From Prosthecochloris marina (GTDB lineage Bacteria > Bacteroidota > Chlorobiia > Chlorobiales > Chlorobiaceae): 64,000 bases of DNA. Made by a program: the position numbers and the translations under genes. The number at the start of each line of letters is the position of its first letter. Position 1 is the stretch's first letter. This document shows, piece by piece, positions 45,784-57,136 of the stretch. The notes beneath the pieces were generated by a model. That model was not told where the DNA came from and made no database searches. It saw only the letters and a program-made list of their open reading frames with translations. The stretch lies in NCBI RefSeq assembly GCF_003182595.1, contig NZ_PDNZ01000006.1, positions 147,538 through 211,537 on the forward strand. The letters run 5' to 3'.

Positions 45784-46440
45784 ATGAAAAAAATTGGCGT
45801 TCTGTTATCAGGGTGTGGTGTGATGGATGGATCGGAAATCCACGAAGCTGTTCTGACACTCCTTGCCATCGACGTTGCCGGTGCACAGGCAATCTGTATC
45901 GCCCCGGACATCAACCAGCATCACGTCATCAATCATGCAACCGGCGAGGAAATGACGGGTGAGACCCGCAACGTGCTCATCGAGTCCGCACGCATTGCGA
46001 GAGGCGACGTCAAAAATCTCAAGGATATCCATTCGCTGAACCTCGACGCCCTTATCCTGCCAGGTGGGTTTGGGGCCGCAAAGAACCTGTCGGACTATGC
46101 GTTCAAGGGAGCCGATTTTACCGTACTTCCCGACGTTGCCGAAGCTGTACGGTCTTTCTATGAAGCGGGAAAACCACTTGGTTTCATCTGCATCTCTCCG
46201 GTTATCGCCGCGAAAGTGCTCGGCAAGGAAAATGTAGAGGTCACGATCGGTACCGATCAGGAAAGCGCCTCGAATATCGAGGCAGTGGGAGCAACACACG
46301 TCAACTGCAGGGTTTACAATATTCACGCCAGCAACGACGGTAAAGTGGTCAGCACACCGGCCTATATGCTCGGCCCGACGATCAAGGATGTAGCACAGGG
46401 TATCGAGAAACTGGTCAACGCAGTAGTTGCTTTAGCCTGA
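45784..46440 (+). CDS. elbB: ElbB-type glyoxalase (DJ-1/PfpI superfamily)
   Basis: 218 residues. MKKIGVLLSGCGVMDGSEIH and EAVLTLLAID at the start, LDALILPGGFGAAKNLSDYA, LGFICISPVIAAKVLG (the nucleophile-elbow Cys in the motif C-I-S-P) and THVNCRVYNIHASNDGKVVS match the ElbB branch, which has glyoxalase activity and was historically linked to isoprenoid synthesis. The start at 45784 is chosen because homologues begin MKKxGVLLSGCG; the upstream in-frame extension (MRRLPHISS) is not conserved. Confidence 0.93.
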   Translation: MKKIGVLLSGCGVMDGSEIHEAVLTLLAIDVAGAQAICIAPDINQHHVINHATGEEMTGETRNVLIESARIARGDVKNLKDIHSLNLDALILPGGFGAAKNLSDYAFKGADFTVLPDVAEAVRSFYEAGKPLGFICISPVIAAKVLGKENVEVTIGTDQESASNIEAVGATHVNCRVYNIHASNDGKVVSTPAYMLGPTIKDVAQGIEKLVNAVVALA

Positions 46441-46443
46441 GAG

Positions 46444-46480
46444 CAGTGACGAGTGACAGGTAACAAGTGACGAGTTAATT
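46444..46480. repeat. Short degenerate tract of the GAGTGAC heptamer
   Basis: GCAGTGACGAGTGACAGG and TAACAAGTGACGAG, four imperfect units just after the elbB stop codon. Same unit as the 23-copy array at 19.5 kb, here decayed. Bases 46480-46519 add a TTTGACTTTTGCTCTTTGA-type motif. Confidence 0.65.
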
Positions 46481-46519
46481 TTCCGTTTGACTTTTGCTCT
46501 TTGATTTTTGACTTGACTC

Positions 46520-47386
46520 TCATTTCTCATACGGCACTCCAATTTCACGGGGTGCCCTCGACTTTCCGACAAAACCGGCAAGCACAAGCAATGTAAGGAC
46601 ATACGGCAAAGCTTGAACAAGCTGCGATGGAATCCATCCTGTCTGTAACCACATTTCGAGGGATTCTGCGCCGGCAAACAAAAAGCTTGCAAGAGCTGCA
46701 CCTATAGGCATCCATTTCCCGATGATCATTGCCGCAAGCGCTATATACCCTCTGCCCGCGGACATGTTATCGGTAAAGCTGTGCTGTTGAAATGCAAGGA
46801 AGACACCGGCAAGAGCTGCAAGCACACCGGAAATCAGAACTCCGGAATATCGCATCAGATCGACGTTTACTCCTGCTGCATCTACCGCTTCGGCACTTTC
46901 TCCGGCAGAACGCAGCCTGAGTCCGAAAGGTGTTTTAAAAAGCAGCACGTGACCGATACCAACAACGGCTACAGCACTCAGAAATATCGGATCAAGCAGG
47001 ACAGAAGAAATCGCGAAACCGTCAATGCGCTCTGAATTCAGGGAACTGCCGAAAAGAATGCTCAGTCCGAAACGCGTTGCCCCTATGACAAGTATGTTTA
47101 TCGCAATCCCGGTTACAATCTGGTTGACTTTGAGTGTCACCGTAATGAAAGCGTGAAGAAATGCTACCAGAAGACCGCCGAGAATACCGGTGAACACTCC
47201 TGTAACGGCCGAACCGGAAAAGTGCTGCCCTACCGCTGCCCCGAACGCTCCCGCAAGAATGAGCCCCTCAAGAGCAAGGTTGATAACACCACCCCTTTCT
47301 GAAAACACGGCACCAACAGATGTCAGCACATACGGTACCGAGATACGCAGTACCTGCAAAAGAAAAAGTACCAATGCGGATTCCAT
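46520..47386 (-). CDS. Nucleoside/simple-sugar ABC transporter permease
   Basis: 288 residues with about eight to nine hydrophobic spans; BPD_transp_2 family. SVGAVFSERGGVINLALEGLI at 22-42 is the hallmark of the BmpC/NupQ (YufQ) type permeases of nucleoside or riboflavin importers, as is GIAINILVIGATRFG. The partner permease, ATPase and binding lipoprotein are not in view, so the operon lies elsewhere or the gene is the terminal member after a rearrangement. Start ATG at 47386. Confidence 0.9.
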   Translation of the reverse strand: MESALVLFLLQVLRISVPYVLTSVGAVFSERGGVINLALEGLILAGAFGAAVGQHFSGSAVTGVFTGILGGLLVAFLHAFITVTLKVNQIVTGIAINILVIGATRFGLSILFGSSLNSERIDGFAISSVLLDPIFLSAVAVVGIGHVLLFKTPFGLRLRSAGESAEAVDAAGVNVDLMRYSGVLISGVLAALAGVFLAFQQHSFTDNMSAGRGYIALAAMIIGKWMPIGAALASFLFAGAESLEMWLQTGWIPSQLVQALPYVLTLLVLAGFVGKSRAPREIGVPYEK

Positions 47387-47595
47387 GTTACAAAAGTGTT
47401 GCTTAGCACCCCAAAAATGATCTTTTCACCCATTTTCCTATCGTATCCGGGCTTCCGATAGTGGATGGCTGGTGTAAATTTTTTATTACATTTATTTGAC
47501 GAAACGCGTTTCAAAATAAACATCTTCGTCTTTTTGACATAGATCATTTATCGAGTTTTTGTTTTCCGGTTCAATTCAATTTTCATACCAAAGAC

Positions 47596-50346
47596 ATGCC
47601 AAATCCCCGACCAAACACCCTTCAGGGTTCCGATAAGCAGTATATTTACAATTTTTCAGGTGGAAGCGCAGATGGTGATGCTTCGATGAAAAATCTCCTT
47701 GGCGGTAAAGGAGCGAATCTTGCCGAAATGGCAAATATCGGCCTCCCTGTTCCTCCTGGATTTACAATTTCCACGGAGGTATGTACCCATTACTACGACA
47801 ACCAGAAAACCTACCCCGACGGATTGTTCGAAACCGATATCCCGAAAGCCCTGCATACAATAGAGGAACAGCTTGGGAAAAAATTCGGCGATACAAATAA
47901 CCCGCTCCTTTTATCGGTCCGTTCCGGCTCCAGAGCTTCCATGCCCGGTATGATGGATACGATTCTCAACCTTGGTCTGAACGATAACACCGTCGAAGGG
48001 CTTGCTCGAAAATCAGGCAATCCAAGGTTTGCCTGGGACTGTTACCGCCGTTTTGTCCAGATGTACGGAGATGTGGTACTCGGCCTCAAACCGGCAAACA
48101 GCAAACAAAAAGATCCTTTCGAGGAAATTCTCGAAGCGAGAAAACAAGCTCTCGGCAAAAAGCTGGATACCGAACTGGACGCCGACGATCTGAAACATGT
48201 GGTTTCCGCCTACAAAACTGCAATAAAGGAAGAAACCGGTAAAAGTTTCCCCGAAGATCCTATGGAGCAGCTCCGGGGAGCAATCAGCGCTGTATTCGGA
48301 AGCTGGAATAACGAACGCGCCATTGTTTACAGAAAGCTCAATCATATTCCCTCTTGGTGGGGCACCGCCTGTAATGTTCAGGCAATGGTTTTCGGCAACA
48401 TGGGTAATACCTCCGGAACAGGAGTAGCGTTCACCAGGGATGCCGCAAGCGGTGAGAATATTTTCTATGGGGAATATCTGATGAACGCCCAGGGTGAAGA
48501 TGTGGTCGCGGGTATCAGAACCCCTTTTAAAATAGTCCAGTTGAAAGAGGAAAACCCTGAAATATACCACCAGCTTGACCGTATTCGTACACGGCTCGAA
48601 CAGCATTATCATGATATGATGGATATCGAGTTTACCATTGAAAACGGAAAACTCTTCATGCTACAGTGCCGCGTCGGTAAAAGAACCGGACTCGCTGCAA
48701 TAAGAATTGCCTACGATATGTGCCGGGAAGGCCTGATTGATGAAAAGGAAGCCCTTTTGCGCATCGAACCCGAACAGCTGAATCAACTCTTGCGCCCCGT
48801 ATTCGATCTCAGGCAAAAACAGGTTGCCATCGACAATGGCAGGCTCCTTGCAACCGGCCTCAACGCAGGACCAGGAGCGGCAACCGGCAACATTTATTTC
48901 AATGCTGTCGACGCTCAAGCCGCTAAAAATCGTGGAGAACAGGTAATTCTGGTCAGAATCGAAACCTCCCCTGAAGACATCAAGGGAATGTCCATTGCCG
49001 AAGGAATACTTACCGAAAGGGGAGGAATGACCTCTCATGCCGCTCTTGTAGCAAGGCAGATGGGCAAGGTCTGTGTCGCAGGCTGCGGAGCGCTTAACAT
49101 CGATTACAACAACGGAATACTTCGGGTTAACGGTCACGACACCGTCTTGCATCAGGGAGACCCCATCTCTCTGGATGGAACGACAGGAGAAGTTATTGAA
49201 GGAACTATAACCACAAGAAATTCCGAAGTCATCGAAGTTCTCGCCGATAAAACGCTTATACCTGAAGAAGCTCCCATCTGGCAAATTTTCGATCAGTTCA
49301 TGCAATGGGCCGACAAGTACCGCAAACTGCAGGTAAGAGCCAATGCCGACCAGCCTGATCAAGCGGAACTTTCTGTAAAACTCGGAGCTGAAGGTATCGG
49401 GCTGTGCAGAACGGAACATATGTTTTTCGGTGGAAACCGTATCGATGCAATGCGGGAAATGATTCTTGCCGAAGATATGGACGGCAGAAAAGCGGCACTG
49501 GAAAAGCTGCTGCCTTTTCAGCGTGAAGATTTTTACGGCCTTTTCAAGACAATGGGATCCCGCCCGGTTACCATAAGACTTCTCGATCCCCCTCTGCACG
49601 AATTCCTGCCCGCAAACGATGAAGAAATTGCAGACCTCGCGAAAAAAATCGGAAAACCCCTCGACGAGATCAGGAACCGCATCAAGGATCTGCGTGAGGC
49701 CAACCCAATGCTTGGTCTACGCGGGTGCCGTCTGGGGATCATTCATCCTCAAATCCCCGCCATGCAGGTGCGAGCGATTATCGAAGCTGCCTGTATGATA
49801 AAAAAAGAAGGGTATGACATTACTCCTGAAATCATGGTTCCGCTTGTTGGAAACGTCAAAGAACTCGAAGTTACCGGTGAAATCATCCATAAAACAGCCA
49901 GAAGCGTCATGGCCGAGCAGGAGACCGGTGTTCAATACCTTGTCGGCACAATGATCGAAGTACCCAGAGCCGCTGTTACCTCGGGGGAAATTGCAAAAGC
50001 CGCCGACTTTTTCAGTTACGGGACGAATGACCTTACCCAGATGGGGCTCGGCATGAGCCGTGATGACTCGGGTCAATACCTGCCATCCTACCAGGACCTC
50101 GATATATATGCACGAAATCCTTTCGAGTCCATCGATACAGACGGTGTGGGATTTCTGGTAAAGCTGTCCGCCAAAGAAGGGCGAAGTGTCAAAAAAGATC
50201 TCAAGCTTGGCATTTGCGGTGAGCACGGCGGCGATCCTACAACCATTGAATTCTGCAACACAATCGGGCTTAACTATATTTCATGCAGCCCGTTCCGAAT
50301 TCCTGTTGCAAGGCTGGCAGCAGCCAGGGCAGCATTACGTTCCTGA
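47596..50346 (+). CDS. ppdK: Pyruvate, phosphate dikinase
   Basis: Reversibly converts pyruvate, ATP and phosphate to PEP, AMP and pyrophosphate. At 916 residues it is full-length. Order: ATP-grasp ([20 protein letters not shown]), central phosphohistidine domain with catalytic His in [19 protein letters not shown], and the C-terminal PEP/pyruvate TIM barrel with [16 protein letters not shown] and the catalytic Cys in CGEHGGDP. In green sulfur bacteria PPDK supplies PEP from pyruvate made after the reductive TCA cycle, feeding anabolism. The gene is monocistronic, with a 209-base AT-rich leader. Confidence 0.97.
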   Translation: MPNPRPNTLQGSDKQYIYNFSGGSADGDASMKNLLGGKGANLAEMANIGLPVPPGFTISTEVCTHYYDNQKTYPDGLFETDIPKALHTIEEQLGKKFGDTNNPLLLSVRSGSRASMPGMMDTILNLGLNDNTVEGLARKSGNPRFAWDCYRRFVQMYGDVVLGLKPANSKQKDPFEEILEARKQALGKKLDTELDADDLKHVVSAYKTAIKEETGKSFPEDPMEQLRGAISAVFGSWNNERAIVYRKLNHIPSWWGTACNVQAMVFGNMGNTSGTGVAFTRDAASGENIFYGEYLMNAQGEDVVAGIRTPFKIVQLKEENPEIYHQLDRIRTRLEQHYHDMMDIEFTIENGKLFMLQCRVGKRTGLAAIRIAYDMCREGLIDEKEALLRIEPEQLNQLLRPVFDLRQKQVAIDNGRLLATGLNAGPGAATGNIYFNAVDAQAAKNRGEQVILVRIETSPEDIKGMSIAEGILTERGGMTSHAALVARQMGKVCVAGCGALNIDYNNGILRVNGHDTVLHQGDPISLDGTTGEVIEGTITTRNSEVIEVLADKTLIPEEAPIWQIFDQFMQWADKYRKLQVRANADQPDQAELSVKLGAEGIGLCRTEHMFFGGNRIDAMREMILAEDMDGRKAALEKLLPFQREDFYGLFKTMGSRPVTIRLLDPPLHEFLPANDEEIADLAKKIGKPLDEIRNRIKDLREANPMLGLRGCRLGIIHPQIPAMQVRAIIEAACMIKKEGYDITPEIMVPLVGNVKELEVTGEIIHKTARSVMAEQETGVQYLVGTMIEVPRAAVTSGEIAKAADFFSYGTNDLTQMGLGMSRDDSGQYLPSYQDLDIYARNPFESIDTDGVGFLVKLSAKEGRSVKKDLKLGICGEHGGDPTTIEFCNTIGLNYISCSPFRIPVARLAAARAALRS

Positions 50347-50716
50347 AATCCAGCGTTCAACACCTGATGCATGGCACCAACTGTAAGCTGGTGCCATAGC
50401 AAGTCATGCCCCTGATCGCCGAACGATAGAACCGTTCTCGAGGGAAAAAGCGGTAAATGGCGCTGCCCATTACCATAAAAGCCCTTGAAACCGGCTTTCG
50501 ACCTGACCAGATATCATCAGTACATATTGTTAATCCTTCCCCTTGGGATACCGGCGTCACCGAAGCAATCAAATACTCTGGCTTCTCCTGTTTCCAGGAT
50601 GGATTAAAAAAGAATAAAAATTAATTAAGAATTATTATGATTTATCTCAAAAAAAACTATATTGAAACAGTTTGTTACAATGAACAGCCTACATAAACAA
50701 AATCCAGGAGAAAGCC
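50347..50716. other. 370-base intergenic region between ppdK and prx, no gene seen
   Basis: Contains a hairpin-like GGCACCAACTGTAAGCTGGTGCC at 50369-50391 (arms GGCACCA/TGGTGCC, loop ACTGTAAGC). Near the prx start is an AT-rich stretch (50600-50660), and an AGGAG Shine-Dalgarno seven bases before the prx ATG. A partial PerR/Fur-box-like match near 50625 is too weak to call. Confidence 0.5.
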
Positions 50717-51391
50717 ATGTCACAACAATTCGATGACGACATGTATTTTGAGATGTCAATGCCGTTACTTGGTGATGATTTTCCCGAACTCAACGTACAG
50801 ACAACTCATGGGCCAATGAATATCCCCGGTGACCTCAAAGGTTCATGGTTTGTCCTTTTCAGTCATCCGGCTGATTACACCCCGGTGTGTACGACAGAAT
50901 TTGTCGCTTTCCAGCAGAGGTTCGAAGAATTTGACAAAATCGGGTGTAAGCTGATCGGTATGAGCGTCGATCAGGTATTCTCTCATATCAAATGGGTGGA
51001 ATGGATCAAAGAGAACCTCGATGTCGATATTGCGTTCCCGATTATTGCCGCAAATGATCGTATCGCGAGTCAACTCGGTATGCTGCACCCCGGGAAAGGC
51101 ACCAATACGGTCCGCGCCGTGTTTGTCGGCGATCCTGAAGGAAAAGTCAGGCTTGTCCTTTACTACCCGCAGGAAATCGGCAGAAACATGGATGAAATCC
51201 TTCGCGCAGTGAAAGCCTTGCAGACCTCGGACAACAACAAAGTTGCCATTCCTGCAGACTGGCCGGACAATGCACTGTTGAAAGACCGTGTTATCATTCC
51301 ACCAGCCAACAATGTCGAAGATGCCAAAAAGCGGCCCGAACAGTATGAATGCTATGACTGGTGGTTCTGTCATAAAAAGCTCGAGAAGTAA
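50717..51391 (+). CDS. Peroxiredoxin, Prx6/archaeal thioredoxin-peroxidase type
   Basis: 224 residues. The peroxidatic Cys is in [20 protein letters not shown], and C-terminal [13 protein letters not shown] contributes two further Cys spaced C-x5-C, as in Aeropyrum pernix thioredoxin peroxidase (Cys50/207/213). The middle segment [20 protein letters not shown] is Prx6-like. It reduces peroxides at the expense of a thiol partner. A Fur/PerR-type regulator gene lies convergent 170 bases away. Confidence 0.95.
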   Translation: MSQQFDDDMYFEMSMPLLGDDFPELNVQTTHGPMNIPGDLKGSWFVLFSHPADYTPVCTTEFVAFQQRFEEFDKIGCKLIGMSVDQVFSHIKWVEWIKENLDVDIAFPIIAANDRIASQLGMLHPGKGTNTVRAVFVGDPEGKVRLVLYYPQEIGRNMDEILRAVKALQTSDNNKVAIPADWPDNALLKDRVIIPPANNVEDAKKRPEQYECYDWWFCHKKLEK

Positions 51392-51420
51392 GTAAAGGTT
51401 AGCCGACCCGGCACCATAAC

Positions 51421-51460
51421 AAAAAAAGAGGCTGTCTTTTTCAGACAGCCTCTTTTTTTT
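51421..51460. terminator. Bidirectional terminator between prx and the Fur-type regulator
   Basis: Near-perfect 17-base arms AAAAAAAGAGGCTGTCT (51421-51437) and AGACAGCCTCTTTTTTT (51443-51459). An A run on one side and T run on the other suit termination in both directions, in line with the convergent genes. Confidence 0.9.
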
Positions 51461-51463
51461 AAC

Positions 51464-51498
51464 CATCCTCGGGCAGCGGAGCGCGACCCGGGAATCCA
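51464..51498. repeat. Dispersed repeat fragment, first hairpin only
   Basis: CATCCTCGGGCAGCGGAGCG ... CCCGGGAATCC, a decayed single stem of the 15.3 kb repeat family, directly after the prx terminator. Confidence 0.75.
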
Positions 51499-51561
51499 AA
51501 AAAACTATTTCACAGATCTTCTCGGCGATTCATTGGCTATCGTGCAACTTCTTTTGCTGCA

Positions 51562-52080
51562 TCAGGAATTCTCATGATCATGATGCACAGCGGATCCTTC
51601 TGCACATTGAGGACATATCCCCCTTATAATCACTCGCTTTCCAAGCACGGTAAAATTTCTGGTAATTCTTTCAGGAATAGGTATCGCATCGAGATCGCTG
51701 TCACAAAAATCGATGATAGCACCACACTTTATACAATGCAGATGATGATGGGGCGCAATATCCGTATCATAACGCTTCACCCCGGAATGAGATTCAACGG
51801 TATCAATAACTCCGATATCGGCAAACGTCAACAGAGCTCTGTTGACAGTGTCAAAAGACATCGTAGGATATTCCTGAACAATTTTCTTATAGACCACATC
51901 AGCCGAAGGATGCTCCGACGAAGCAAGTAATTTTCTGTATATCGCGAGCCGCTGTGGAGTCACTTTCAACCCATGTCCTCTACAACGCTGGATAAACTGC
52001 TCGACCAATCCCTGTGAATATTCCTCTTCCATACGTTTTTCCATCATTTCACCTGCAATCGTAAAAAAACGGACAACCAT
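51562..52080 (-). CDS. Fur/PerR-family metalloregulator
   Basis: 172 residues. Winged-helix domain GLKVTPQRLAIYRKLLASSE, PTMSFDTVNRALLTFADIGV, then a C-terminal domain with APHHHLHCIKCGAIIDFCDSD (H-H-H-x-H and a C-x2-C) and GICPQCAEG (second C-x2-C), i.e. the structural zinc site plus His/Asp regulatory ligands. The layout fits PerR, a peroxide sensor, and the neighbouring gene is a peroxiredoxin, but Fur itself cannot be excluded from sequence. ATG 52080 is preceded by AAAGGAGACT; a shorter start at the MMEKRM region (about 52044) is possible. Confidence 0.88.
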   Translation of the reverse strand: MVVRFFTIAGEMMEKRMEEEYSQGLVEQFIQRCRGHGLKVTPQRLAIYRKLLASSEHPSADVVYKKIVQEYPTMSFDTVNRALLTFADIGVIDTVESHSGVKRYDTDIAPHHHLHCIKCGAIIDFCDSDLDAIPIPERITRNFTVLGKRVIIRGICPQCAEGSAVHHDHENS

Positions 52081-52275
52081 AGTCTCCTTTAAAGGTAACA
52101 AAAAAATAACAAAGAATAAATCCTATGTAATAGAAACACACCCCCAAAGAGAACCTTGACGGTGTTTGTATCAAAACAAATTCAGGGTTCGGTCATTGTT
52201 CATCGCTTTTGACTCCTTGCTTTGTTGAACAAGATTTGATATATAGCTCCTCTTGCATCGTGCACAGCAGCCATC

Positions 52276-55122
52276 ATGACAGCATTCAACAAGATCAGCA
52301 TACGGGGAGCCCGGGTTCACAACCTCAAGAACATCTCACTGGATATACCGCGAAACAAGTTCGTGGTTATAACCGGTATTTCAGGTTCAGGAAAATCAAG
52401 CCTGGCATTCGATACCATCTATGCCGAAGGACAACGCCGGTTCATGGAAACACTCTCGGCCTACGCCCGTCAGTACATAGGTAATATCGAACGTCCAGAT
52501 GTCGACCTTATCGAAGGATTGTCCCCGGTCATATCGATCGACCAAAAAAGCACCAGCCGGTCTCCCCGCTCAACGGTAGGCACCATTACAGAAATACATG
52601 ATTTTATTCGCTTGCTGTTTGCAAAAGCAGGGAGACTGCACGATCCCAAAACCGGCAGGGAACTGCAAAAACAATCGGAAGATTCGATTGCAAATGCCAT
52701 TTTCTCCCTGCCTGAAGGCACAAAAGTCCAGATACTCTCACCGCTGGTTACCGGTAGAAAAGGACACTATCGCGAACTTTTCGAAAAACTTCTTCAAAAA
52801 GGCTTTCTACGAGTACGCATTGACGGCGAATTCAGAGAGATGGAAAAAGGCATGCAGCTCGAACGATACAAAAGCCACACTGTGGAGCTCGTCGTCGACA
52901 GGCTTGTTATACAACCGGACATAAAAGAACGATTGAAACAGTCTGTCACCCTGGCCATCGGCATGTCGGAACACAAGTCGGCAGTAATCTGCGTTCCGTT
53001 CGAAAGTGAAACCCCGGAGCAGTTCTACAGCACAAAATATGCCTTTTCCGACGGTACGGTACCGCTTGACACGCTCGCCCCGAACAATTTCAGCTTCAAC
53101 TCACCTTACGGAGCCTGCCCAACCTGCAACGGTCTCGGAGAAATCCGGAAACTTTCAGCTGAGCTTATGGTGCCTGATAAAACCCTTTCACTGAACCAGG
53201 GTGCTATCGAACCTTTCGGAAAACCGGGCAAGCGCAACCTCTGGCAAGTGGTTAAAGCCATAGCGAAACGCTATAATTTTACCCTTGACACTCCTGCGCA
53301 AAAAATACCGGACGAGGCTTTGAACATCCTTCTCAACGGCTCAGGCAAAGCCTCGTTCGACGTCACATACAGTTATGCCGGAAAAGATTATATCTACCCG
53401 CAGGGTTTCAATGGAGCCATCGCTTATGTTGAAGAGCTTCAGAAAAATTCCAGCTCATCAAAAATCAGGGAATGGGCTGAAAGCTTCATGACAAAACAGC
53501 TTTGCCCGGAATGCGGAGGATCCCGCCTTCGTAAGGAAAGTCTTAGCATCACCATCAATGAGCGTAACATCCATGAAGTCGAATCTCTCCCTCTACCGGC
53601 AACGCTTGATTTTTTCCACGATCTACCGGTTCGTCTTACGGAAAAAGAACGAATGATCGCAACCCCGATCCTCCATGAAATAACCAAACGTCTTGAATTT
53701 CTCCTCAATGTCGGGTTGGGCTACCTTACCCTGAGCCGCAGTTCTCAAACACTTTCCGGTGGTGAAGCCCAACGGATACGGCTTGCCTCTCAACTGGGCT
53801 CCCAGCTTAGCGGTGTGCTCTATGTTCTTGACGAACCAAGCATCGGACTGCACCAGCGGGACAATCACAAACTTATCGACTCGTTACAGAACCTCAGAGA
53901 TATCGGCAATACTGTTCTCGTAGTCGAGCACGACAAGGACACCATGCTGATGGCTGATGAAATAATCGACCTCGGTCCTGGTGCAGGTGAACATGGAGGA
54001 GAAGTCGTTGCCCAAGGGCACGTATCGACCCTTGATGAACATTCCATAACTGCGTCTTACCTAAGGGGCGAGCAAAAAGTCCGAACAGAAAAAACGGAAA
54101 AAAAAATCAGGGAGTCGAATGTCCTGAGCCTCAAGGGTTGCAGGGGCAACAACCTTAAAAATATCGATGTTCGCTTTCCTCTCGGCACGTTCATCTGCAT
54201 AACCGGTGTCAGCGGTTCCGGAAAGTCCACCTTGATAAACGAAACGCTTTACCCTATTCTTGCGAGACATTTTTACCGTTCAAAACTGCTGACCCACCCC
54301 TATGACAGCATAGACGGACTTAAACATATCGACAAGGTAGTCAATGTGGACCAGTCCCCCATCGGTAGAACCCCCCGCTCCAACCCAGCGACCTATACCG
54401 GAGCATTCACCTTTATCAGGGAGTTTTTCGCTCGGCTGCCGGAAGCCCAGATAAGGGGGTATAAGCCGGGACGCTTCAGCTTCAATGTCAAAGGAGGGCG
54501 ATGCGAAACCTGTCAGGGTGCCGGCACAAAAAAAATCGAGATGAATTTTCTGCCCGACGTCTACGTGCAGTGCGACACCTGCAAGGGCAAGCGTTACAAC
54601 CGGGAAACCCTGCAGGTAAAATACAAAGGCAAATCAATCTCTGACGTATTGGACATGACGGTTGAAGAGGCTGGAGAATTTTTCACCGACTTTCCCCGTA
54701 TACAACGGATTCTCTCAACGATGCAGAGCGTCGGGCTTGGCTATATAAAGCTTGGCCAGCCTTCTCCCCTGCTTTCCGGCGGCGAAGCTCAGAGGATCAA
54801 GCTTTCCGCAGAACTTGCAAAAGTGCAGACCGGAAAAACGCTTTACATCCTCGATGAACCGACCACCGGCCTGCACTTTCAGGATATTCAGCACCTGCTC
54901 GATGTCCTGCAGAGGCTTGTCAACAAAGGTAATACCGTTATCGTCATCGAGCACAACCTCGATATCATCAAAAATGCCGACTGGATCGTAGATCTCGGCC
55001 CTGAAGGCGGAGATGATGGGGGGACCCTTATAGCTGAAGGCCCTCCATCCCAAATCATCGAACGCCCGGATTCATATACCGGAAGGTTTCTTGCAAAAGA
55101 AATGAACGTCACGGATAATTAG
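52276..55122 (+). CDS. uvrA: Excinuclease ABC subunit A
   Basis: DNA-damage recognition ATPase of nucleotide excision repair. 948 residues, normal. Two ABC modules: Walker [13 protein letters not shown] and [15 protein letters not shown]; signatures [17 protein letters not shown] and [15 protein letters not shown]; Walker [11 protein letters not shown] and [10 protein letters not shown]. Zinc fingers are [20 protein letters not shown] and CETCQGAG ... [29 protein letters not shown] is the usual start. Monocistronic, convergent with a HAD phosphatase gene. Confidence 0.97.
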   Translation: MTAFNKISIRGARVHNLKNISLDIPRNKFVVITGISGSGKSSLAFDTIYAEGQRRFMETLSAYARQYIGNIERPDVDLIEGLSPVISIDQKSTSRSPRSTVGTITEIHDFIRLLFAKAGRLHDPKTGRELQKQSEDSIANAIFSLPEGTKVQILSPLVTGRKGHYRELFEKLLQKGFLRVRIDGEFREMEKGMQLERYKSHTVELVVDRLVIQPDIKERLKQSVTLAIGMSEHKSAVICVPFESETPEQFYSTKYAFSDGTVPLDTLAPNNFSFNSPYGACPTCNGLGEIRKLSAELMVPDKTLSLNQGAIEPFGKPGKRNLWQVVKAIAKRYNFTLDTPAQKIPDEALNILLNGSGKASFDVTYSYAGKDYIYPQGFNGAIAYVEELQKNSSSSKIREWAESFMTKQLCPECGGSRLRKESLSITINERNIHEVESLPLPATLDFFHDLPVRLTEKERMIATPILHEITKRLEFLLNVGLGYLTLSRSSQTLSGGEAQRIRLASQLGSQLSGVLYVLDEPSIGLHQRDNHKLIDSLQNLRDIGNTVLVVEHDKDTMLMADEIIDLGPGAGEHGGEVVAQGHVSTLDEHSITASYLRGEQKVRTEKTEKKIRESNVLSLKGCRGNNLKNIDVRFPLGTFICITGVSGSGKSTLINETLYPILARHFYRSKLLTHPYDSIDGLKHIDKVVNVDQSPIGRTPRSNPATYTGAFTFIREFFARLPEAQIRGYKPGRFSFNVKGGRCETCQGAGTKKIEMNFLPDVYVQCDTCKGKRYNRETLQVKYKGKSISDVLDMTVEEAGEFFTDFPRIQRILSTMQSVGLGYIKLGQPSPLLSGGEAQRIKLSAELAKVQTGKTLYILDEPTTGLHFQDIQHLLDVLQRLVNKGNTVIVIEHNLDIIKNADWIVDLGPEGGDDGGTLIAEGPPSQIIERPDSYTGRFLAKEMNVTDN

Positions 55123-55195
55123 GTCACCTTTAAAAAGCGTTATGAACGGTTCGAGCACCACTCCCAAGGCAGCCAATCGAAACACACAATACGTT

Positions 55196-55843
55196 TTAGC
55201 GGTGACCTTTAGAAAGGTGTTTCAGCACTCCTGAAACGTCTTTTTCGATTGCAGAGGCATGCTCGAATTTTTGAATGCGGGTAAGATGGTTCGGAACGAC
55301 AATACAGGCGATACCTGCAGCGTTTGCCGAGGCAAGTCCCCTTTCAGAGTCCTCAACAGCAAGTGCGTTTTCCGGCTTTACACCCAGCCGTTCAAGAGCA
55401 GTAAGATATGGTTCGGGATGGGGCTTGGTTTCAAATACATCGTCATGAGTGATGACAACGTCGAAATAACCGTTCAGGCCATTCAAGCGATGCATCAGTT
55501 CAACCTTTTCACGGGGGCTCCCGGTAACGACCCCCTGCTTGAAACGACCTGAAAGAGCGTCGAGCGTTTCACGAACTTTCGGCCGAAGGGCAATAGGCTG
55601 TTGAAGGGCTTCGAGAAACCTGCGATCTCGCAATTCTATGATCTGATCGACCTGTTCCGCGCTCATGCCGAACTCATGAGCCACCTGCCGTGTTCGTTTT
55701 GCCTTGCCCAGATATTCTATTCCCCAGTATTCCTCTCGCAGCATAAATCCGAAATCGGCAAACAGTTCCTGCGTCAATTCAAAGAAAATTGTTTCGCTGT
55801 CGAGAAGAAGCCCGTCATTATCCCATAAAATCGCATGTATCAT
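55196..55843 (-). CDS. HAD-superfamily hydrolase (beta-phosphoglucomutase-like)
   Basis: 215 residues. Motif [13 protein letters not shown] (D-x-D-G-x-x-x-D-S-E), motif [12 protein letters not shown], motif [19 protein letters not shown] and motif [17 protein letters not shown], with the helical cap of type C1 (about 15-85). It is a sugar-phosphate phosphatase or mutase of unknown substrate. An AAGGAAGAGCA Shine-Dalgarno precedes the ATG, and the gene is 15 bases downstream of a lipoprotein hydrolase on the same strand. Confidence 0.88.
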   Translation of the reverse strand: MIHAILWDNDGLLLDSETIFFELTQELFADFGFMLREEYWGIEYLGKAKRTRQVAHEFGMSAEQVDQIIELRDRRFLEALQQPIALRPKVRETLDALSGRFKQGVVTGSPREKVELMHRLNGLNGYFDVVITHDDVFETKPHPEPYLTALERLGVKPENALAVEDSERGLASANAAGIACIVVPNHLTRIQKFEHASAIEKDVSGVLKHLSKGHR

Positions 55844-55858
55844 TGCTCTTCCTTTTCC

Positions 55859-56926
55859 TTACTCCTTGAACCTCCAGTAAAATCCATCCGTCGTATCGAC
55901 CGCTTCGAGAGAAAAACGTTCATCGGCCTGTAAATCCTCATTGATGATATAATAGATATCCGAGAGCACGGATCTCGAGCGGTTGAAATAAGAATGACCA
56001 AGAAAGCTTGTATCGACACCGGTTGCATCGATGGTTTCAATTTCCGGAACAATAAGTGGAATTCCTTCGACCTCTCCTACTCTCGGAAAACCGTGAATTC
56101 TCCGAGACGCCTTCAGCGCTTTATCTTCACTCGATGCGTAGATGGTAACAAACGAGCCCGACCTACCGAGCTTTTCTGCAATATCCCTTTTGAAAATTCC
56201 CGTATCGATATCAGGAGCCACAAGCAGTAAGGCTTTGAAATGACGTTTCAGATCCTGTCGTTCCTCGATCAGCTCCAGAAAAGCATCGGTCAGAATCCTA
56301 TTACCCATACTGTGAGCCAAGAGGTAGATGCTTTTTGAACCCGACTTTACAGCAATATCTTCAAGAAATTTTTTAAGATTGTTCTTCGACCATCTCACGC
56401 TGGTTTCGTCCGCAGGATACCCGCTCACCTTCCCCCTCGAAGGCCAGCTGTAAAATACCGGGCACCCTTCAAAACCAAGGTCTGCCACTATCTGCGCCAT
56501 GTTATGTGCAGCTTTTTCAAATGTCATGTTGTATCCATGCAGAAACAGAAGCAATTGCTTATCGACCGAACGGTTGACACATCCTTGCATCTCTGTGAAA
56601 AAAGCCTGCCTGTCATACACACAGACGTCGATGAGAACAACATGCTCCGCACTGTCTTCTTTGAATACCGGACGTTCCAGCTCTCCGATACGATGATCGA
56701 ACGGCAGTGACACGGTGCAGACACCGTAGGCAACATCCCCACGTTCAAACCCGAACACCTTACCCGGCTCCGTTGCATCCGTTCGATTCCTGTCGGTCCC
56801 GAACAACATCCTGACCGGAGGTTCAGGGTATTCCTCCAAAGCACTCGCAGCTGTGGATGCGCATCCACCAAGCAGAAAACAAAGCAGAATCAGATACCCC
56901 GGAGAGTGCCTTTTCCATAAAACCAT
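55859..56926 (-). CDS. Alpha/beta-hydrolase lipoprotein (DUF900 family)
   Basis: 355 residues. The N-terminus YLILLCFLLGGCAS is a lipoprotein signal with lipobox LGGC. The catalytic domain has LLFLHGYNMTFEKAAHNMA (oxyanion His-Gly), then the nucleophile elbow LLAHSMGNRIL (G/A-H-S-M-G) and a likely catalytic Asp/His downstream (VAPDID; FLGHSYF). DUF900 hydrolases have no firm substrate. ATG 56926 is used because it places the lipobox correctly. The HAD phosphatase gene is 15 bases downstream. The 160 bases before the permease gene (56978-57136) hold nothing clear. Confidence 0.87.
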   Translation of the reverse strand: MVLWKRHSPGYLILLCFLLGGCASTAASALEEYPEPPVRMLFGTDRNRTDATEPGKVFGFERGDVAYGVCTVSLPFDHRIGELERPVFKEDSAEHVVLIDVCVYDRQAFFTEMQGCVNRSVDKQLLLFLHGYNMTFEKAAHNMAQIVADLGFEGCPVFYSWPSRGKVSGYPADETSVRWSKNNLKKFLEDIAVKSGSKSIYLLAHSMGNRILTDAFLELIEERQDLKRHFKALLLVAPDIDTGIFKRDIAEKLGRSGSFVTIYASSEDKALKASRRIHGFPRVGEVEGIPLIVPEIETIDATGVDTSFLGHSYFNRSRSVLSDIYYIINEDLQADERFSLEAVDTTDGFYWRFKE

Positions 56927-57136
56927 GGCTCGATCATTTGACACTTTGCTTGATTTTATCCGTAAAATACAAAGCAAAAACCATTAACAAGAGCATACCC
57001 TGCAAAGACTCTCCCCCTAAAAGCACCTCCGCTCAGAGTCTCATGTAGCCCGATGCAACAGGAAGCCCTTGCCTGCAGGCCGGAACCGGCAAAGCAATTG
57101 TATTTGCAGAACAAATACAATAAAAAGAGGCGCTCA

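Noticed and set aside
50620..50650. PerR/Fur box before prx
   Set aside because: The AT-rich match to the 7-1-7 consensus is poor and could be chance.
55122..55210. AGGTCACC ... GGTGACCT inverted repeat after uvrA
   Set aside because: Arms are 8 bases and about 70 apart with no T tail; too weak to call a terminator.
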